64,000 nucleotides of DNA. Source: Vibrio sp. SCSIO 43135 (GTDB lineage Bacteria; Pseudomonadota; Gammaproteobacteria; Enterobacterales; Vibrionaceae). Below, piece after piece: positions 55,046 through 64,000 of this stretch. The stretch covers positions 682,001 through 746,000 of the forward strand of contig NZ_CP071859.1 in NCBI RefSeq assembly GCF_023716665.1. The letters run 5' to 3'. The notes below the pieces were generated by a model that searched no databases, was not told the DNA's origin, and saw nothing but the letters and a program-made list of their open reading frames with translations. The position numbers and the translations under genes were made by a program. The number at the start of each line of letters is the position of its first letter. Position 1 is the first letter of the stretch.

Positions 55046-55770
55046 TGTTAGAGATAGTGTTTCAAGACGAGTACCTTGTCGCGGTCAATAAGCCCGCTGG
55101 AATGTTGGTGCACCGTAGCTGGTTAGATAAACACGAAACCCAGTTTGTGATGCAAACTTTGCGTGATCAAATTGGACAGCACGTTTTTCCGCTGCATCGA
55201 TTGGATAGGCCTACATCCGGGGTGTTGGTGTTTGCTTTATCGAGTGAGATAGCCTCTAAAGTCATGCCTATGTTCGCCAATCATGAGATGGAGAAAACTT
55301 ACCATGCAGTGGTTCGAGGCTGGATTGAGCAGGGTGATATTCTTGATTACCCATTGAAAGTGGAGCTCGATAAAATCGCTGATAAGTTTGCGAAAGAAGA
55401 CAAAGAAGCTCAAGAGGCGATTACCGAGTATCAACCTTTAGCGAAAGTTGAAGTGCCTTATTCCACAGGACGGTTCCCAACCAGCCGCTACAGCTTGATT
55501 GAAATGAAACCGAAAACAGGGCGTAAACATCAACTTCGTCGCCATATGCATCACTTGAGCCACCCTATTATCGGTGACACCACCCACGGCGATGGTAAAC
55601 ACAATCGTCTGTTTCGAGAGCACTATGATGCGCATCGATTGATGTTACATGCCTCAGAACTTCGCTTTGCTCATCCATTCACTGGTGAAGCTTTGGTGCT
55701 AACCGCGAGTATGGATGAAGTGTGGCAGAATCTGTTTACCCAGTTTGGCTGGTCACTACCAAACACGTAG
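55045..55770 (+). CDS. truC: tRNA pseudouridine(65) synthase TruC
   Basis: 241 residues from the ATG at 55045, matching the E. coli MLEILYQDEWLVAVNKP start; a GTG three codons earlier is possible. RluA-family motif HRLDRPTSGVLVFA carries the catalytic Asp; DYPLKVELDKIADKFAKED and KPKTGRKHQLRRHMHHLSHP follow. It makes pseudouridine 65 in tRNA-Ile and tRNA-Asp. Translationally coupled to yqcC. Confidence 0.95.
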   Translation: MLEIVFQDEYLVAVNKPAGMLVHRSWLDKHETQFVMQTLRDQIGQHVFPLHRLDRPTSGVLVFALSSEIASKVMPMFANHEMEKTYHAVVRGWIEQGDILDYPLKVELDKIADKFAKEDKEAQEAITEYQPLAKVEVPYSTGRFPTSRYSLIEMKPKTGRKHQLRRHMHHLSHPIIGDTTHGDGKHNRLFREHYDAHRLMLHASELRFAHPFTGEALVLTASMDEVWQNLFTQFGWSLPNT

Positions 55771-55806
55771 GTACCGTTTACGGCTACAAGAAACGAATAA
55801 AAAAAC

Positions 55807-55833
55807 AAAAGCCCTCGAAAGAGGGCTTTTTAG
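55807..55833. terminator. Terminator between truC and dxs
   Basis: AAAAGCCCTC (55807-55816), loop GAAA, GAGGGCTTTT (55821-55830), T-run; nearest to truC but also downstream of dxs. Confidence 0.85.
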
Positions 55834-55890
55834 ATCGGGTTATGATTATCGCCAAATTTGCTTTGGAGGCTTATTTCGCCAGCCAGCGTC

Positions 55891-57774
55891 TTATTTCACG
55901 AGATAGTCACGAATCGATTGTTCAATTCCTTTGGAGTCTAAGCCAAGCTCTTCGTGCAGTTCTTGCTGAGAGCCTTGGGCTACAAAACGATCAGGTAAGC
56001 CAAGGTTCAGTACTGGCTTGAGGATCTTCTCGCTCATCATAAACTCGACAACCCCTGCGCCAGCGCCACCTGCAATGGCGTTTTCTTCCAAGGTAACAAT
56101 CACATCATGACTTGCCGCTAGTTCTTTAATCAGTGATTCATCCAGAGGTTTGACAAAGCGCATATCGGCAACAGTAGCATTAAGCGCTTCGGCCGCTTCG
56201 AGTGCACTTGGCATAAAGGTACCAAAGTTAAGAATTGCGACTTTTTCACCTTCACCAGCAGTTTCACAGCTACGAACAATGCGGCCTTTACCAATTTCTA
56301 GTTCGGTAAATTGCTGTTCGATTTCTGTCCCCATACCATTACCACGTGGATAACGGACGGCACTTGGACCATTGTGTTTGTGGCCGGTGTACAGCATTTG
56401 ACGACACTCATTCTCATCGCTCGGCGCCATAATGACCATATTTGGGATGCAACGCATGAAGCTTAGATCAAAAGCACCTTGGTGAGTTTGTCCATCTGCA
56501 CCAACAAGCCCTGCACGGTCGATGGCAAACATAACCGGAAGGTTCATGATTGCTACGTCGTGAATCAGTTGGTCGTAACCACGCTGTAAGAAGGTTGAGT
56601 AGATCGCAACGATAGGGTTATTGCCCGCAATCGCCATACCTGTTGCTAGAGTCACAGCATGCTGCTCTGCAATCGCGACATCGAAGTACTGTTCTGGGAA
56701 CTCTTTTGAGAAACGCACCATGCCAGATCCTTCACGCATCGCTGGCGTAATCGCCATCAGCTTAGGATCTTTCGCAGCCATGTCACATAGGAAGTCGCCA
56801 AAAATTTTCGAGAATGTCGGCTTGCCATTGCTGCTTTTCGGCAGTTTATTGTGGCTTGGGTCGAACTTCGGTACACCGTGGTAGCCGATAGGATCTTTCT
56901 CGGCAGGCTCATAACCTTTGCCTTTTTTGGTCATGATGTGCAGGAACTGAGGACCTTTTAAGCCGCGCATGTTCTTCAACGTTTTGATTAGCTCACTGAC
57001 ATCGTGTCCATCGATAGGGCCAATGTAGTTAAAGCCGAGCTCTTCGAATAGAGTGCCTGGAACGACCATGCCTTTTAGGTGTTCTTCAGTACGACGAACC
57101 AACTCTTTAATAGGTGGTACACCGGATAATACTTTCTTCCCACCTTCACGAATTGAGGTGTAGAGATTACCTGAAAGCACTTGAGCAAGGTGGTTGTTCA
57201 GCGCGCCAACATTTTCTGAAATGGACATTTCGTTATCGTTCAGAATGACCAACATGTCTGAGTGAACATCACCCGCGTGGTTCATTGCTTCAAATGCCAT
57301 ACCAGCGGTGATGGCACCATCACCAATTACGCTGACGACTTTACGGTCTTTACCTTCTTTTTCAGCGCTGATGGCCATGCCGAGCGCAGCACTGATCGAC
57401 GTAGATGAATGGCCGACAGATAGCGTGTCGTATTCACTTTCTTCACGCCATGGGAAAGGGTGTAATCCATCTTTCTGGCGGATAGTCGGCATTTGGTCAC
57501 GGCGGCCGGTAAGGATCTTGTGTGGGTAGGCTTGATGGCCCACATCCCAGATCAGTTGGTCAAACGGAGTGTTGTAGACGTAATGTAGCGCAACAGTCAG
57601 TTCAACGGTGCCAAGGCCAGAAGCCAAGTGGCCGCTTGACTGACTTACTGAGTTTAATAAATAGGTGCGTAATTCATCGCACAGCTTTGGTAGCGTTTCT
57701 TTTGGTAGGCTACGCAATTCGTCCGGCGTGTTTGCCAGAGCCAGTGTAGGATATTTTGAAATATCAAGAGTCAT
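55891..57774 (-). CDS. dxs: 1-deoxy-D-xylulose-5-phosphate synthase
   Basis: 627 residues. Thiamine-diphosphate motif [18 protein letters not shown] with NDNEMSIS, transketolase core FVDVGHQAY-like [54 protein letters not shown], and the C-terminal domain. It joins pyruvate and glyceraldehyde-3-phosphate in the first step of the MEP isoprenoid route. Third gene of the leftward xseB-ispA-dxs unit. Confidence 0.98.
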   Translation of the reverse strand: MTLDISKYPTLALANTPDELRSLPKETLPKLCDELRTYLLNSVSQSSGHLASGLGTVELTVALHYVYNTPFDQLIWDVGHQAYPHKILTGRRDQMPTIRQKDGLHPFPWREESEYDTLSVGHSSTSISAALGMAISAEKEGKDRKVVSVIGDGAITAGMAFEAMNHAGDVHSDMLVILNDNEMSISENVGALNNHLAQVLSGNLYTSIREGGKKVLSGVPPIKELVRRTEEHLKGMVVPGTLFEELGFNYIGPIDGHDVSELIKTLKNMRGLKGPQFLHIMTKKGKGYEPAEKDPIGYHGVPKFDPSHNKLPKSSNGKPTFSKIFGDFLCDMAAKDPKLMAITPAMREGSGMVRFSKEFPEQYFDVAIAEQHAVTLATGMAIAGNNPIVAIYSTFLQRGYDQLIHDVAIMNLPVMFAIDRAGLVGADGQTHQGAFDLSFMRCIPNMVIMAPSDENECRQMLYTGHKHNGPSAVRYPRGNGMGTEIEQQFTELEIGKGRIVRSCETAGEGEKVAILNFGTFMPSALEAAEALNATVADMRFVKPLDESLIKELAASHDVIVTLEENAIAGGAGAGVVEFMMSEKILKPVLNLGLPDRFVAQGSQQELHEELGLDSKGIEQSIRDYLVK

Positions 57775-57795
57775 ATAAATGCGCGCTTATAAATG

Positions 57796-58680
57796 TTAGT
57801 TCTTGCGCTCGATGACATATCGGGCGAACTCTTCGAGTAACTCTGTATTGTATGGGATAGATTCCAAAGCGTGTAGTGCTTCATTTAACAGAGTGTGAGC
57901 TTTGTTTATAGCACCCTCTAAGCCTAATAGGGCAGGGTAAGTGCTTTTATTGAGTTGTTGATCAGAACCTTGAGGCTTACCAAGCGTTTCGGTATCGCTA
58001 ATAATGTCCAAAATATCGTCTTGAACCTGGAAAGCTAAACCGATGGCATCGGCGTATTTATCGAGCTGCGGCAGGACGTCGATACCTTTTTGTCCAGCAG
58101 CCAGTGCACCCAAACGAATCGCACATTTCATCAATGCGCCGGTTTTGTTGCGGTGAATTTCTTCTAGCTCAGCCAGCGAGACTTGACGGTTCTCAGCTTC
58201 TAAATCGAGAGATTGGCCCATGCACATGCCTTGAGCTCCAGAAGCGGCTGCAAGTGCTTGTACCATTTTGATTCGGTTGCTTTCAGCATCGGTGCTTAAT
58301 TCGCCTTCAGCCAGAATAGTGAAGGCCAGCGTTTGCAATGCATCGCCGGTTAAAATGGCAGTGGCTTCATCAAACTCAACATGACAGGTAGGCTTGCCAC
58401 GGCGTAGCTCATCGTCATCCATTGCTGGAAGATCATCATGAATTAACGAGTAGGCGTGAATGCACTCAACAGCGGATGCTGGAGTGTCTAGTTGCTCTGG
58501 TTTACAGCCGAGCATTTCACCTGTGATATAAACAAGAAATGGGCGAGCTCGCTTGCCACCTAGCAATAAGCCGTAACGCATCGCCTTAATCAGAGTTTGG
58601 TTCTGATGAGGGAGCTGGTTAAGCCAAGCATCAAGTTGCGAGTTGTTTCTTTGCTGATAAGAGGTTAGCGCCTCAATCAT
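57796..58680 (-). CDS. ispA: Farnesyl diphosphate synthase (geranyltranstransferase)
   Basis: 294 residues with the two aspartate-rich motifs: SLIHDDLPAMDDDELRRGKP (first) and FQVQDDILDIISD (second). GGKRARPFLVYITGE and TGALMKCAIRLGA also fit. It builds farnesyl diphosphate from IPP and DMAPP. Between xseB (13-base gap) and dxs (21-base gap), the usual operon order. Confidence 0.97.
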   Translation of the reverse strand: MIEALTSYQQRNNSQLDAWLNQLPHQNQTLIKAMRYGLLLGGKRARPFLVYITGEMLGCKPEQLDTPASAVECIHAYSLIHDDLPAMDDDELRRGKPTCHVEFDEATAILTGDALQTLAFTILAEGELSTDAESNRIKMVQALAAASGAQGMCMGQSLDLEAENRQVSLAELEEIHRNKTGALMKCAIRLGALAAGQKGIDVLPQLDKYADAIGLAFQVQDDILDIISDTETLGKPQGSDQQLNKSTYPALLGLEGAINKAHTLLNEALHALESIPYNTELLEEFARYVIERKN

Positions 58681-58693
58681 ACGGATTCTTCAC

Positions 58694-58936
58694 TTATTCT
58701 GGCTGAGGATTGAAATCACTAAGAGGAGCATTGTCGTCGTTTTGTAGCAAAATACTGACACGCTGTTCCGCGTCGTTAAGCTTGTTTTGACCACTACGAG
58801 CAAGGGCAATACCGCGCTCAAATTTTTTCAATGCATCATCTAAGGCAAGATCGCCGTTTTCCAGTTGGTCAACCAGAGTATCAAGTTCTTCAATTGTCGC
58901 TTCGAACGACATATTTTCAGGTTTCTTGCTCGCCAT
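58694..58936 (-). CDS. xseB: Exodeoxyribonuclease VII small subunit
   Basis: 80 residues: MSFEATIEELDTLVDQLENG, LALDDALKKFERGIALAR, LNDAEQRVSIL, the full XseB pattern. It joins XseA to form the single-strand exonuclease VII. First gene of the xseB-ispA-dxs operon. Confidence 0.96.
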   Translation of the reverse strand: MASKKPENMSFEATIEELDTLVDQLENGDLALDDALKKFERGIALARSGQNKLNDAEQRVSILLQNDDNAPLSDFNPQPE

Positions 58937-59335
58937 AATTTATCTACATTTAAAAGGATGGACGAAAGTTACCTTAGGGCGTGGAGATGGTCAAATTTAA
59001 CCAAGTAAATTTGTCAGAAAAGTGCAGTTTAGCGGGTCCTTATGTTACTAAGCGTAAAGCTCGGCTGAGTGAAAGCCAAAATATTTGCTACCATGCGCCC
59101 GGAAATCAGTTTCTTATGCCGATTTAGGCCCATAATTGTATTGAATAGTTGATCTGTGTGGCGGAAAGTTTGGAAACTGATATCAATTAAATAGTTAAAG
59201 ATCTTATGATCATGCCGATAACTACTTTATACCAATCTGGATTTTTGCTGCATCAGCAAGTTTTTATCTCATAGTTTCTAGGTCTAGATTGGTATAAATC
59301 ACATAAACGCTGAGAAATAGCATGAGGAGTGCTTT
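58937..59335. other. Gap between xseB and pomA with a 13-bp inverted repeat
   Basis: About 400 bases without a gene. At 59226-59238 TTTATACCAATCT faces its exact complement at 59286-59298, enclosing a small hairpin TTGCTG-CAT-CAGCAA (59244-59258). It resembles a short dispersed repeat or a control site and lies 38 bases before pomA. GAGGAGT precedes the GTG start at 59336. Confidence 0.45.
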
Positions 59336-60100
59336 GTGGATTTAGCAACGCTATTAGGCCTGATAGGCGGATTTGCCTTCGTTATCATGGCAATGGTTTT
59401 GGGTGGAAGCATCATGATGTTTATCGATGTGGTATCGATACTCATCGTGGTCGGTGGCTCAACCTTTGTCGTGTTAATGAAATTTACCATGGGACAATTC
59501 TTCGCGTCGTTTAAGATTGCAGCTAAGGCGTTTATGTTCAAAACCGAAGAGCCTGAAGACTTGATCGCCAAAGTGGTGGAAATGGCTGACGCTGCACGTA
59601 AAGGTGGTTTCCTAGCACTAGAAGAGATGGAGATAACCAATAGCTTCATGCAAAAAGGCATCGATTTGTTGGTCGATGGCCATGACGCTGACGTAGTACG
59701 TGCGGCAATGCAAAAAGATATCGCCTTGACTGATGAACGACATGAGTTTGGTACTGCAGTATTTCGCGCGTTTGGTGACGTAGCACCAGCAATGGGTATG
59801 ATCGGTACCTTGGTTGGTCTGGTTGCGATGCTTTCTAACATGGATGACCCTAAAGCCATCGGTCCAGCGATGGCGGTTGCACTTCTTACCACACTGTATG
59901 GCGCTATCTTAGCAAACATGTTGTTCTTCCCAATCGCCGATAAGCTATCTTTGCGCCGTGAGCAAGAAACGCTGAATCGCCGTTTGGTTATGGATGGTGT
60001 TCTCGCCATTCAAGATGGTCAAAACCCACGAGTTATCGATAGCTACCTTAAAAACTACCTTAACGAAGGTAAGCGCGCTCTCGATATTGATAACGAGTAA
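59336..60100 (+). CDS. pomA: Sodium-driven flagellar stator protein PomA
   Basis: 254 residues, GTG start five bases after GAGGAGT. MotA/PomA family: four transmembrane helices (about 6-25, 30-48, 148-170, 178-200), the cytoplasmic loop with charged residues that touch FliG, and the conserved DVAPAMGMIGTLVGLVAML (helix 3) and AVALLTTLYGAILANMLFFP (helix 4). With PomB it forms the Na+-driven stator of the polar flagellum. Followed by pomB after nine bases. Confidence 0.96.
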   Translation: MDLATLLGLIGGFAFVIMAMVLGGSIMMFIDVVSILIVVGGSTFVVLMKFTMGQFFASFKIAAKAFMFKTEEPEDLIAKVVEMADAARKGGFLALEEMEITNSFMQKGIDLLVDGHDADVVRAAMQKDIALTDERHEFGTAVFRAFGDVAPAMGMIGTLVGLVAMLSNMDDPKAIGPAMAVALLTTLYGAILANMLFFPIADKLSLRREQETLNRRLVMDGVLAIQDGQNPRVIDSYLKNYLNEGKRALDIDNE

Positions 60101-60109
60101 GGCTGAGCT

Positions 60110-61060
60110 ATGGAAGAAGAGAATTGTAAATGTCCACCTCCCGGCCTTCCGGCTTGGATGGGTACCTTTGCCGATTTGATGGCACTTTTGATGTGCTTCT
60201 TCGTTCTGCTGCTATCGTTCTCGGAAATGGATGTACTGAAATTTAAGCAGATTGCTGGCTCGATGAAATTCGCCTTTGGTGTACAAAACCGTTTAGAAGT
60301 GAAAGACATTCCTAAAGGGACTAGTATCATTGCTCAGGAGTTCCGTCCTGGTAGGCCAGAACCGACACCTATCGATGTCATCATGCAGCAAACTATTGAT
60401 ATTACGCAGCAAACCCTTGAGTTTCATGAGGGGGAGTCGGATCGAGCAGGTGGTACTCAGCGTGATAAAGGTAAGCAGACCGGTGGTAAGTCTCCAGAGT
60501 CGTCGACTAAGGACAATCAAAATAACGAATCAGAACAGCAGCAACAACAGCAATCGGAATCTACCTCTCAAGAGCTCGAGGTCGTCGAAGAAGCGGTGAA
60601 GAAAGCGCTGGAACGAGAGATTGCAGAAGGGGCGATTGAGGTTGAAAACTTAGGTCAGCAAATCGTTATCCGAATTCGAGAGAAAGGTGCATTCCCAGAA
60701 GGTTCGGCATTCTTACAGCCTAAGTTTAGGCCTTTAGTAAGGCAGATTGCGGAGTTGGTAAAAGACGTTCCTGGTATTGTACGTATCTCGGGGCATACTG
60801 ATAATCAACGGCTAGATTCTGAGCTGTATCGTTCTAACTGGGACCTGTCGTCGCAACGTGCAGTTTCAGTCGCGCAAGAGATGGAAAAAGTTCGTGGTTT
60901 CTCTCATCAGCGTTTACGAGTTCGAGGTATGGCAGATACTGCGCCATTGGGTCCAAATGATACTGAGGCTCAACGTTCGCGCAACCGCCGAGTAGAGATC
61001 AGTATTATGCAAGGTGAGCCTTTGTATAGCGATGAAGTTCCGTCTATACCGCAGCAATAG
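60110..61060 (+). CDS. pomB: Sodium-driven flagellar stator protein PomB
   Basis: 316 residues. Cytoplasmic N terminus, one transmembrane helix LPAWMGTFADLMALLMCFFV with the ion-binding Asp22 (Asp24 in V. alginolyticus numbering), the plug region, a Gln-rich linker (about 145-152) and a C-terminal OmpA-like peptidoglycan-binding domain (PGIVRISGHTDNQRLDSELY, NRRVEISI). Anchors the stator to the wall. Terminator follows. Confidence 0.96.
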   Translation: MEEENCKCPPPGLPAWMGTFADLMALLMCFFVLLLSFSEMDVLKFKQIAGSMKFAFGVQNRLEVKDIPKGTSIIAQEFRPGRPEPTPIDVIMQQTIDITQQTLEFHEGESDRAGGTQRDKGKQTGGKSPESSTKDNQNNESEQQQQQQSESTSQELEVVEEAVKKALEREIAEGAIEVENLGQQIVIRIREKGAFPEGSAFLQPKFRPLVRQIAELVKDVPGIVRISGHTDNQRLDSELYRSNWDLSSQRAVSVAQEMEKVRGFSHQRLRVRGMADTAPLGPNDTEAQRSRNRRVEISIMQGEPLYSDEVPSIPQQ

Positions 61061-61080
61061 CCCAGCAAGAAACTTATATT

Positions 61081-61108
61081 AGGCGAGCAGAAATGCTCGC
61101 CTTTTTTA
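61081..61108 (+). terminator. Terminator after pomB
   Basis: AGGCGAGCA (61081-61089), loop GAAA, TGCTCGCCT (61094-61102), T-run. Confidence 0.9.
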
Positions 61109-61233
61109 TAACTGTGACCTCGTGTATAATCTTGCGCCCTTAGCGCGCGTTATCCTTTAGTGGCAATACACATACTCTTAGCGACGACCCGCATAGTCTT
61201 AATGACAAAGCTTGTAACCTTGTGAAGTGAACT

Positions 61234-62682
61234 ATGAAATTTATTGTTAAGCCCCATCCAGAAATTTTTGTAAAAAGTGAATCGGTGCGTAAGCGCTTCA
61301 CAAGGATTTTAGAATGTAATATTCGAATCATTATTCAGCGTCGAACTGAATCGGTAGCGGTTTTCAACCGCCGTGACCACATCGAAGTGACTGCTGAAAG
61401 TGATCAGTACTATAACGAAGTACTTGAAATCCTAACCGAGACTCCGGGGATTCATCATGTGCTAGAAGTTCAGCAATCTGACTTCAAAGATATGCATGAT
61501 ATCTACGAGCAGGTACTGGACCTTAATCGTAGCAAGATCGAAAACAAAACCTTTGTGGTACGCGCCAAGCGCCGTGGCAAACATGAGTTTACTTCGATTG
61601 AACTAGAGCGCTACGTGGGTGGTGGTTTGAACCAAGCAGTTGAAAGCGCTCGCGTTAAACTAAGTAAGCCAGACGTAACAGTGAACATTGAAATTGCCAA
61701 TGAAAAGCTGAATCAAGTCATTGCTCGCCATAAAGGTTTAGGCGGCTTCCCTCTAGGTACACAAGAAGATGTATTGAGCCTGATCTCCGGCGGTTTCGAT
61801 TCTGGTGTATCAAGCTATCTACACATTAAGCGTGGTTCTAAAACCCATTACTGCTTCTTCAATCTAGGCGGTCCTGCACATGAGATTGGCGTAAAGCAAG
61901 TCTCGCACTACTTGTGGAACAAGTTTGGTTCATCCGCGAAAGTGAAATTCTTAGCTGTAGACTTTGAACCGGTTGTGGCAGAGATCCTAGAGAAAGTCGA
62001 CGATGGTCAAATGGGCGTTATCCTCAAGCGTATGTTCATGCGTGCTGGTGGAATGCTGGCAGAGAAGTACGGCATTCAAGCGCTAGTAACGGGTGAAGCG
62101 TTAGGTCAGGTATCGAGCCAGACACTCACTAACCTACGCCATATTGACGGTGTAACGGACACTCTGATTCTTCGTCCTCTCATCAATTGGGACAAAGAAG
62201 ATATCATTGACCTCGCTCGCGATATTGGTACAGAAGACTTTGCTAAAACTATGCCTGAATACTGTGGTGTCATCTCTAAGAAGCCAACAGTAAAAGCGGT
62301 GAAAGAAAAACTGGAAGCGGAAGAAGCGAAATTCGATTTCTCGATTCTGGAGCAAGTGGTTCGTGATGCGCGCATGATTGATATTCGTGATATCGAAAAA
62401 GAGAGCCAAGAAGCTGCACCAGAAGTTGAGCAGGTTAAAGCAGTAGAAGAGCATGCGATCGTACTTGATATCCGTAGTCCTGAAGAAGAAGACGATAACC
62501 CACTCGAAATAGAGGGTGTGGAAGTTAAACACCTTCCATTCTTCCGCCTTGGTACTCAGTTTGGTGACTTAGACCAGTCTAAAACCTACCTACTGTATTG
62601 TGACCGTGGTGTGATGAGCCGTTTGCAAGCGCTGTATCTGCAAGAGCAGGGCTTTAGCAATGTTAAGGTATACCGTCCTTAG
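61234..62682 (+). CDS. thiI: tRNA 4-thiouridine synthase / thiamine sulfur transfer protein ThiI
   Basis: 482 residues, the length of the E. coli protein. N-terminal ferredoxin-like and THUMP domains (about 1-165), PP-loop SGGFDS at 185-190, the conserved [12 protein letters not shown] cysteine, and a C-terminal rhodanese domain whose [10 protein letters not shown] places the persulfide-carrying Cys at 456, as in E. coli. It makes s4U8 in tRNA and supplies sulfur for the thiazole of thiamine. Monocistronic; terminator after it. Confidence 0.97.
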   Translation: MKFIVKPHPEIFVKSESVRKRFTRILECNIRIIIQRRTESVAVFNRRDHIEVTAESDQYYNEVLEILTETPGIHHVLEVQQSDFKDMHDIYEQVLDLNRSKIENKTFVVRAKRRGKHEFTSIELERYVGGGLNQAVESARVKLSKPDVTVNIEIANEKLNQVIARHKGLGGFPLGTQEDVLSLISGGFDSGVSSYLHIKRGSKTHYCFFNLGGPAHEIGVKQVSHYLWNKFGSSAKVKFLAVDFEPVVAEILEKVDDGQMGVILKRMFMRAGGMLAEKYGIQALVTGEALGQVSSQTLTNLRHIDGVTDTLILRPLINWDKEDIIDLARDIGTEDFAKTMPEYCGVISKKPTVKAVKEKLEAEEAKFDFSILEQVVRDARMIDIRDIEKESQEAAPEVEQVKAVEEHAIVLDIRSPEEEDDNPLEIEGVEVKHLPFFRLGTQFGDLDQSKTYLLYCDRGVMSRLQALYLQEQGFSNVKVYRP

Positions 62683-62726
62683 TCAGTGTCCGTTTACAGC
62701 TTAGCTGTAACATATTACTGAAAATT

Positions 62727-62762
62727 AAAGCGCAACTCGTTGATTCGATTTGCGCTTTTTTA
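62727..62762 (+). terminator. Terminator after thiI
   Basis: AAAGCGCAA (62727-62735) pairs with TTGCGCTTT (62750-62758) over a 14-base loop, T-run. Confidence 0.75.
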
Positions 62763-62831
62763 GTATTTAACGAAAGCGGCTGATTTTAAAAGTGGAGGGG
62801 TTACGTTTAGGCTAAAAAAAGCTTGAGGCAT

Positions 62832-63032
62832 AAAAAAACACCGCCTAATAGGCGGTGCTAAAAAATTTGACAGACAGGTCAAAAATACAGGAAGTATTCG
62901 TTTTGTCTTTGGGATAACAGAGACAAAACTGGTAGAAATCTACCTAACTCGAAGTACGAGTTTGCAAACACAACATCGCAACCACTGAGCCAATTGATTC
63001 AACTGAATCAAGCCGTTCAGGCCAGCGTTGCG
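62832..63032 (-). ncRNA. gcvB: GcvB small RNA
   Basis: About 200 nt, minus strand, divergent from gcvA as in E. coli. Conserved parts: GGTTGCGATGTTGTGTTTGC (E. coli has GGTTGTGATGTTGTG plus the G/U-rich R1 target-binding region), ACTTCCTGTATTTTTGACC followed by TGTCTGTC (E. coli ACTTCCTGTAC...CCTGTCTGTC), and the terminator AGCACCGCC-TATTA-GGCGGTG with a U-run. GcvB is an Hfq-dependent regulator of amino-acid and peptide transporters. The 5' end is set from the promoter and is approximate. Confidence 0.9.
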
Positions 63033-63038
63033 GGATGA

Positions 63039-63067
63039 AATATAGAATTTCTCTAGCCGCTAGGCAA
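63039..63067 (-). promoter_or_regulatory. gcvB promoter
   Basis: On the minus strand: TTGCCT (63067-63062), 17-base spacer, TATATT (63044-63039), placing the start near 63032. Confidence 0.6.
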
Positions 63068-63076
63068 CGGACAATT

Positions 63077-63082
63077 TATAAT
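63077..63082 (+). promoter_or_regulatory. Possible -10 element of gcvA
   Basis: A perfect TATAAT on the plus strand 43 bases before the gcvA start; the matching -35 region is poor, as expected for a regulated promoter. Confidence 0.4.
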
Positions 63083-63124
63083 GTTTCAGATTAAAAAAAC
63101 TAATCCAATTTTTTGAGTGTGTCT

Positions 63125-64000
63125 ATGTCTAGAAGATTGCCACCGTTGAATTCACTTAAAGTGTTCGAAGCTGCTGCTCGTCATTTGAGTTTTACTCGCG
63201 CCGCTGAAGAGTTATTCGTGACTCAGGCTGCGGTTAGCCACCAGATCAAAGCGCTTGAAGAGTTCCTAGGATTAAAGCTATTTCGTCGTCGAAATCGCTC
63301 CCTGCTGCTGACTGAAGAAGGTCAAAGTTACTTTCTTGATATTAAAGATATTTTCTCATCGTTAGCAGAAGCGACTGATAAAGTGCTTGAACGTAGTGAG
63401 AAAGGGGCGTTAACCATCAGTTTACCACCGAGTTTTGCTATTCAATGGCTTGTGCCAAGGTTGGCAGACTTCAACCAGCAAGAACCAGATATCGACGTTA
63501 GAATCAAAGCGGTCGATATGGATGAAGGTTCTTTGACTGATGATGTCGATGTTGCGATCTATTATGGTCGTGGAAATTGGCCAGGCCTACGAGCCGATAA
63601 ACTGTATCAGGAATTTTTGATTCCGCTTTGTTCACCTGCGTTACTTTTAGGTAACAAACCATTAGAAACATTAAGTGATTTAACCAAACATACCTTACTT
63701 CATGACACATCTCGTAAAGACTGGAAACAATTTGCTAAGCAGTACGATTTAGACAGCGTGAATGTAAACCACGGGCCGATTTTTAGTCACTCGACAATGG
63801 TTCTTCAAGCCGCTGCGCACGGGCAGGGTATTGCGCTTGGCAATAATGTATTGGCACAACCTGAAATGGAAGCGGGACGCTTAATTGCGCCTTTCGATGA
63901 GCTACTCGTTACTAAGAATGCGTTTTACGTGGTTTGTCACGAGAAACAGGCGGATATGGGGCGTATTGCCACATTCCGAGACTGGATGCTGGCTAAAGCA
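63125..64000 (+). CDS. gcvA: LysR-type regulator GcvA, 3' end cut by window
   Basis: 292 codons visible, open at the right edge. N-terminal helix-turn-helix MSRRLPPLNSLKVFEAAARH, LSFTRAAEELFVTQAAVSHQ, IKALEEFLGLKLFRR is very close to GcvA; the effector domain follows (ALTISLPPSFAIQWLVPRL, DVDVAIYYGRGNWPGL, FSHSTMVLQAAAHGQGIALG). GcvA controls the glycine cleavage operon and gcvB. The divergent gcvB supports the name. Confidence 0.92.
   Translation, partial: MSRRLPPLNSLKVFEAAARHLSFTRAAEELFVTQAAVSHQIKALEEFLGLKLFRRRNRSLLLTEEGQSYFLDIKDIFSSLAEATDKVLERSEKGALTISLPPSFAIQWLVPRLADFNQQEPDIDVRIKAVDMDEGSLTDDVDVAIYYGRGNWPGLRADKLYQEFLIPLCSPALLLGNKPLETLSDLTKHTLLHDTSRKDWKQFAKQYDLDSVNVNHGPIFSHSTMVLQAAAHGQGIALGNNVLAQPEMEAGRLIAPFDELLVTKNAFYVVCHEKQADMGRIATFRDWMLAKA

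Noticed and set aside
58973..58983. Partial match (TTAGGGCGTG) to the end of the MITE-like element
   Set aside because: Only about 10 bases match and no second end is present nearby.
1..64000. CRISPR arrays, tRNA or rRNA genes, complete insertion sequences or prophage
   Set aside because: No regular repeat-spacer pattern, no tRNA-like fold other than in tmRNA, and no transposase or phage genes were seen.

Overview
This window looks like a stretch of a Vibrio main chromosome. The evidence is a tmRNA tag that reads ANDENYALAA, a sodium-type polar flagellar stator (PomA/PomB), CsrB and GcvB small RNAs, Vibrio-type DUF3622/DUF3549/DUF3301/YaeP proteins, and the gene order smpB-ratA-rnfH-bamE-recN-nadK-grpE-dnaK-dnaJ and proS-trmO-rpmE2-rpmJ2 ... 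truC-dxs-ispA-xseB-pomA-pomB-thiI. No rRNA, tRNA, CRISPR array or complete insertion sequence was seen. I would not name a species from this.

Layout. 1-8.8 kb: a 5'-cut two-domain acyltransferase (ornithine-lipid type), a small stand-alone nuclease-like protein, a CorC/CNNM-family membrane protein, a MalY/PatB-type PLP enzyme with an odd cysteine tail, a secreted subtilase with PKD and Fn3 domains, and PlsC. 8.9-13.4 kb: a DUF429 protein, an exported M15 peptidase, then a divergent redox cluster (exported ABM-fold protein, exported duplicated-domain protein and cytochrome c' on the left; cytochrome b561 and a MarR regulator on the right) around a 48-bp near-perfect palindrome. 13.4-21.2 kb: an aspartoacylase-like enzyme, tmRNA (ssrA) with its partner smpB, then ratA, rnfH, an erythromycin-esterase-like lipoprotein, bamE, LexA-controlled recN and nadK. 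21.2-27.4 kb: the heat-shock block grpE, dnaK and dnaJ with sigma-32-type promoters, interrupted by a dicarboxylate-type symporter and, between dnaK and dnaJ, by a 268-bp element with terminal inverted repeats. 27.5-35.1 kb: a type IV minor pilin cluster and two AbgT-family transporters. 35.1-46.9 kb: tadA, a possible 43-residue basic protein, mltF, purL behind a PurR-type operator, small conserved proteins, proS, trmO, and the zinc-independent ribosomal proteins L31B and L36B behind a Zur-type box. 47-54.7 kb: a third AbgT transporter, two predicted outer-membrane proteins, YaiI, a CsrB-family sRNA with an upstream VarA/UvrY-type box, a GNAT enzyme, DUF3301 and DUF3549. 54.7-64 kb: yqcC-truC, the isoprenoid cluster dxs-ispA-xseB, pomAB, thiI, the GcvB sRNA and the divergent, 3'-cut gcvA.

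Most of the window is conserved housekeeping DNA. The parts most worth a second look are the MarR-controlled membrane/periplasmic redox cluster at 10.6-13.4 kb, the inverted-repeat element in the dnaK-dnaJ gap, the csrB regulatory region, the non-canonical large member of the minor pilin operon, the extra lipoprotein between rnfH and bamE, and the stand-alone nuclease-like domain at 1.7-2.3 kb. All family assignments come from reading motifs and from memory of the families; no database search was run.
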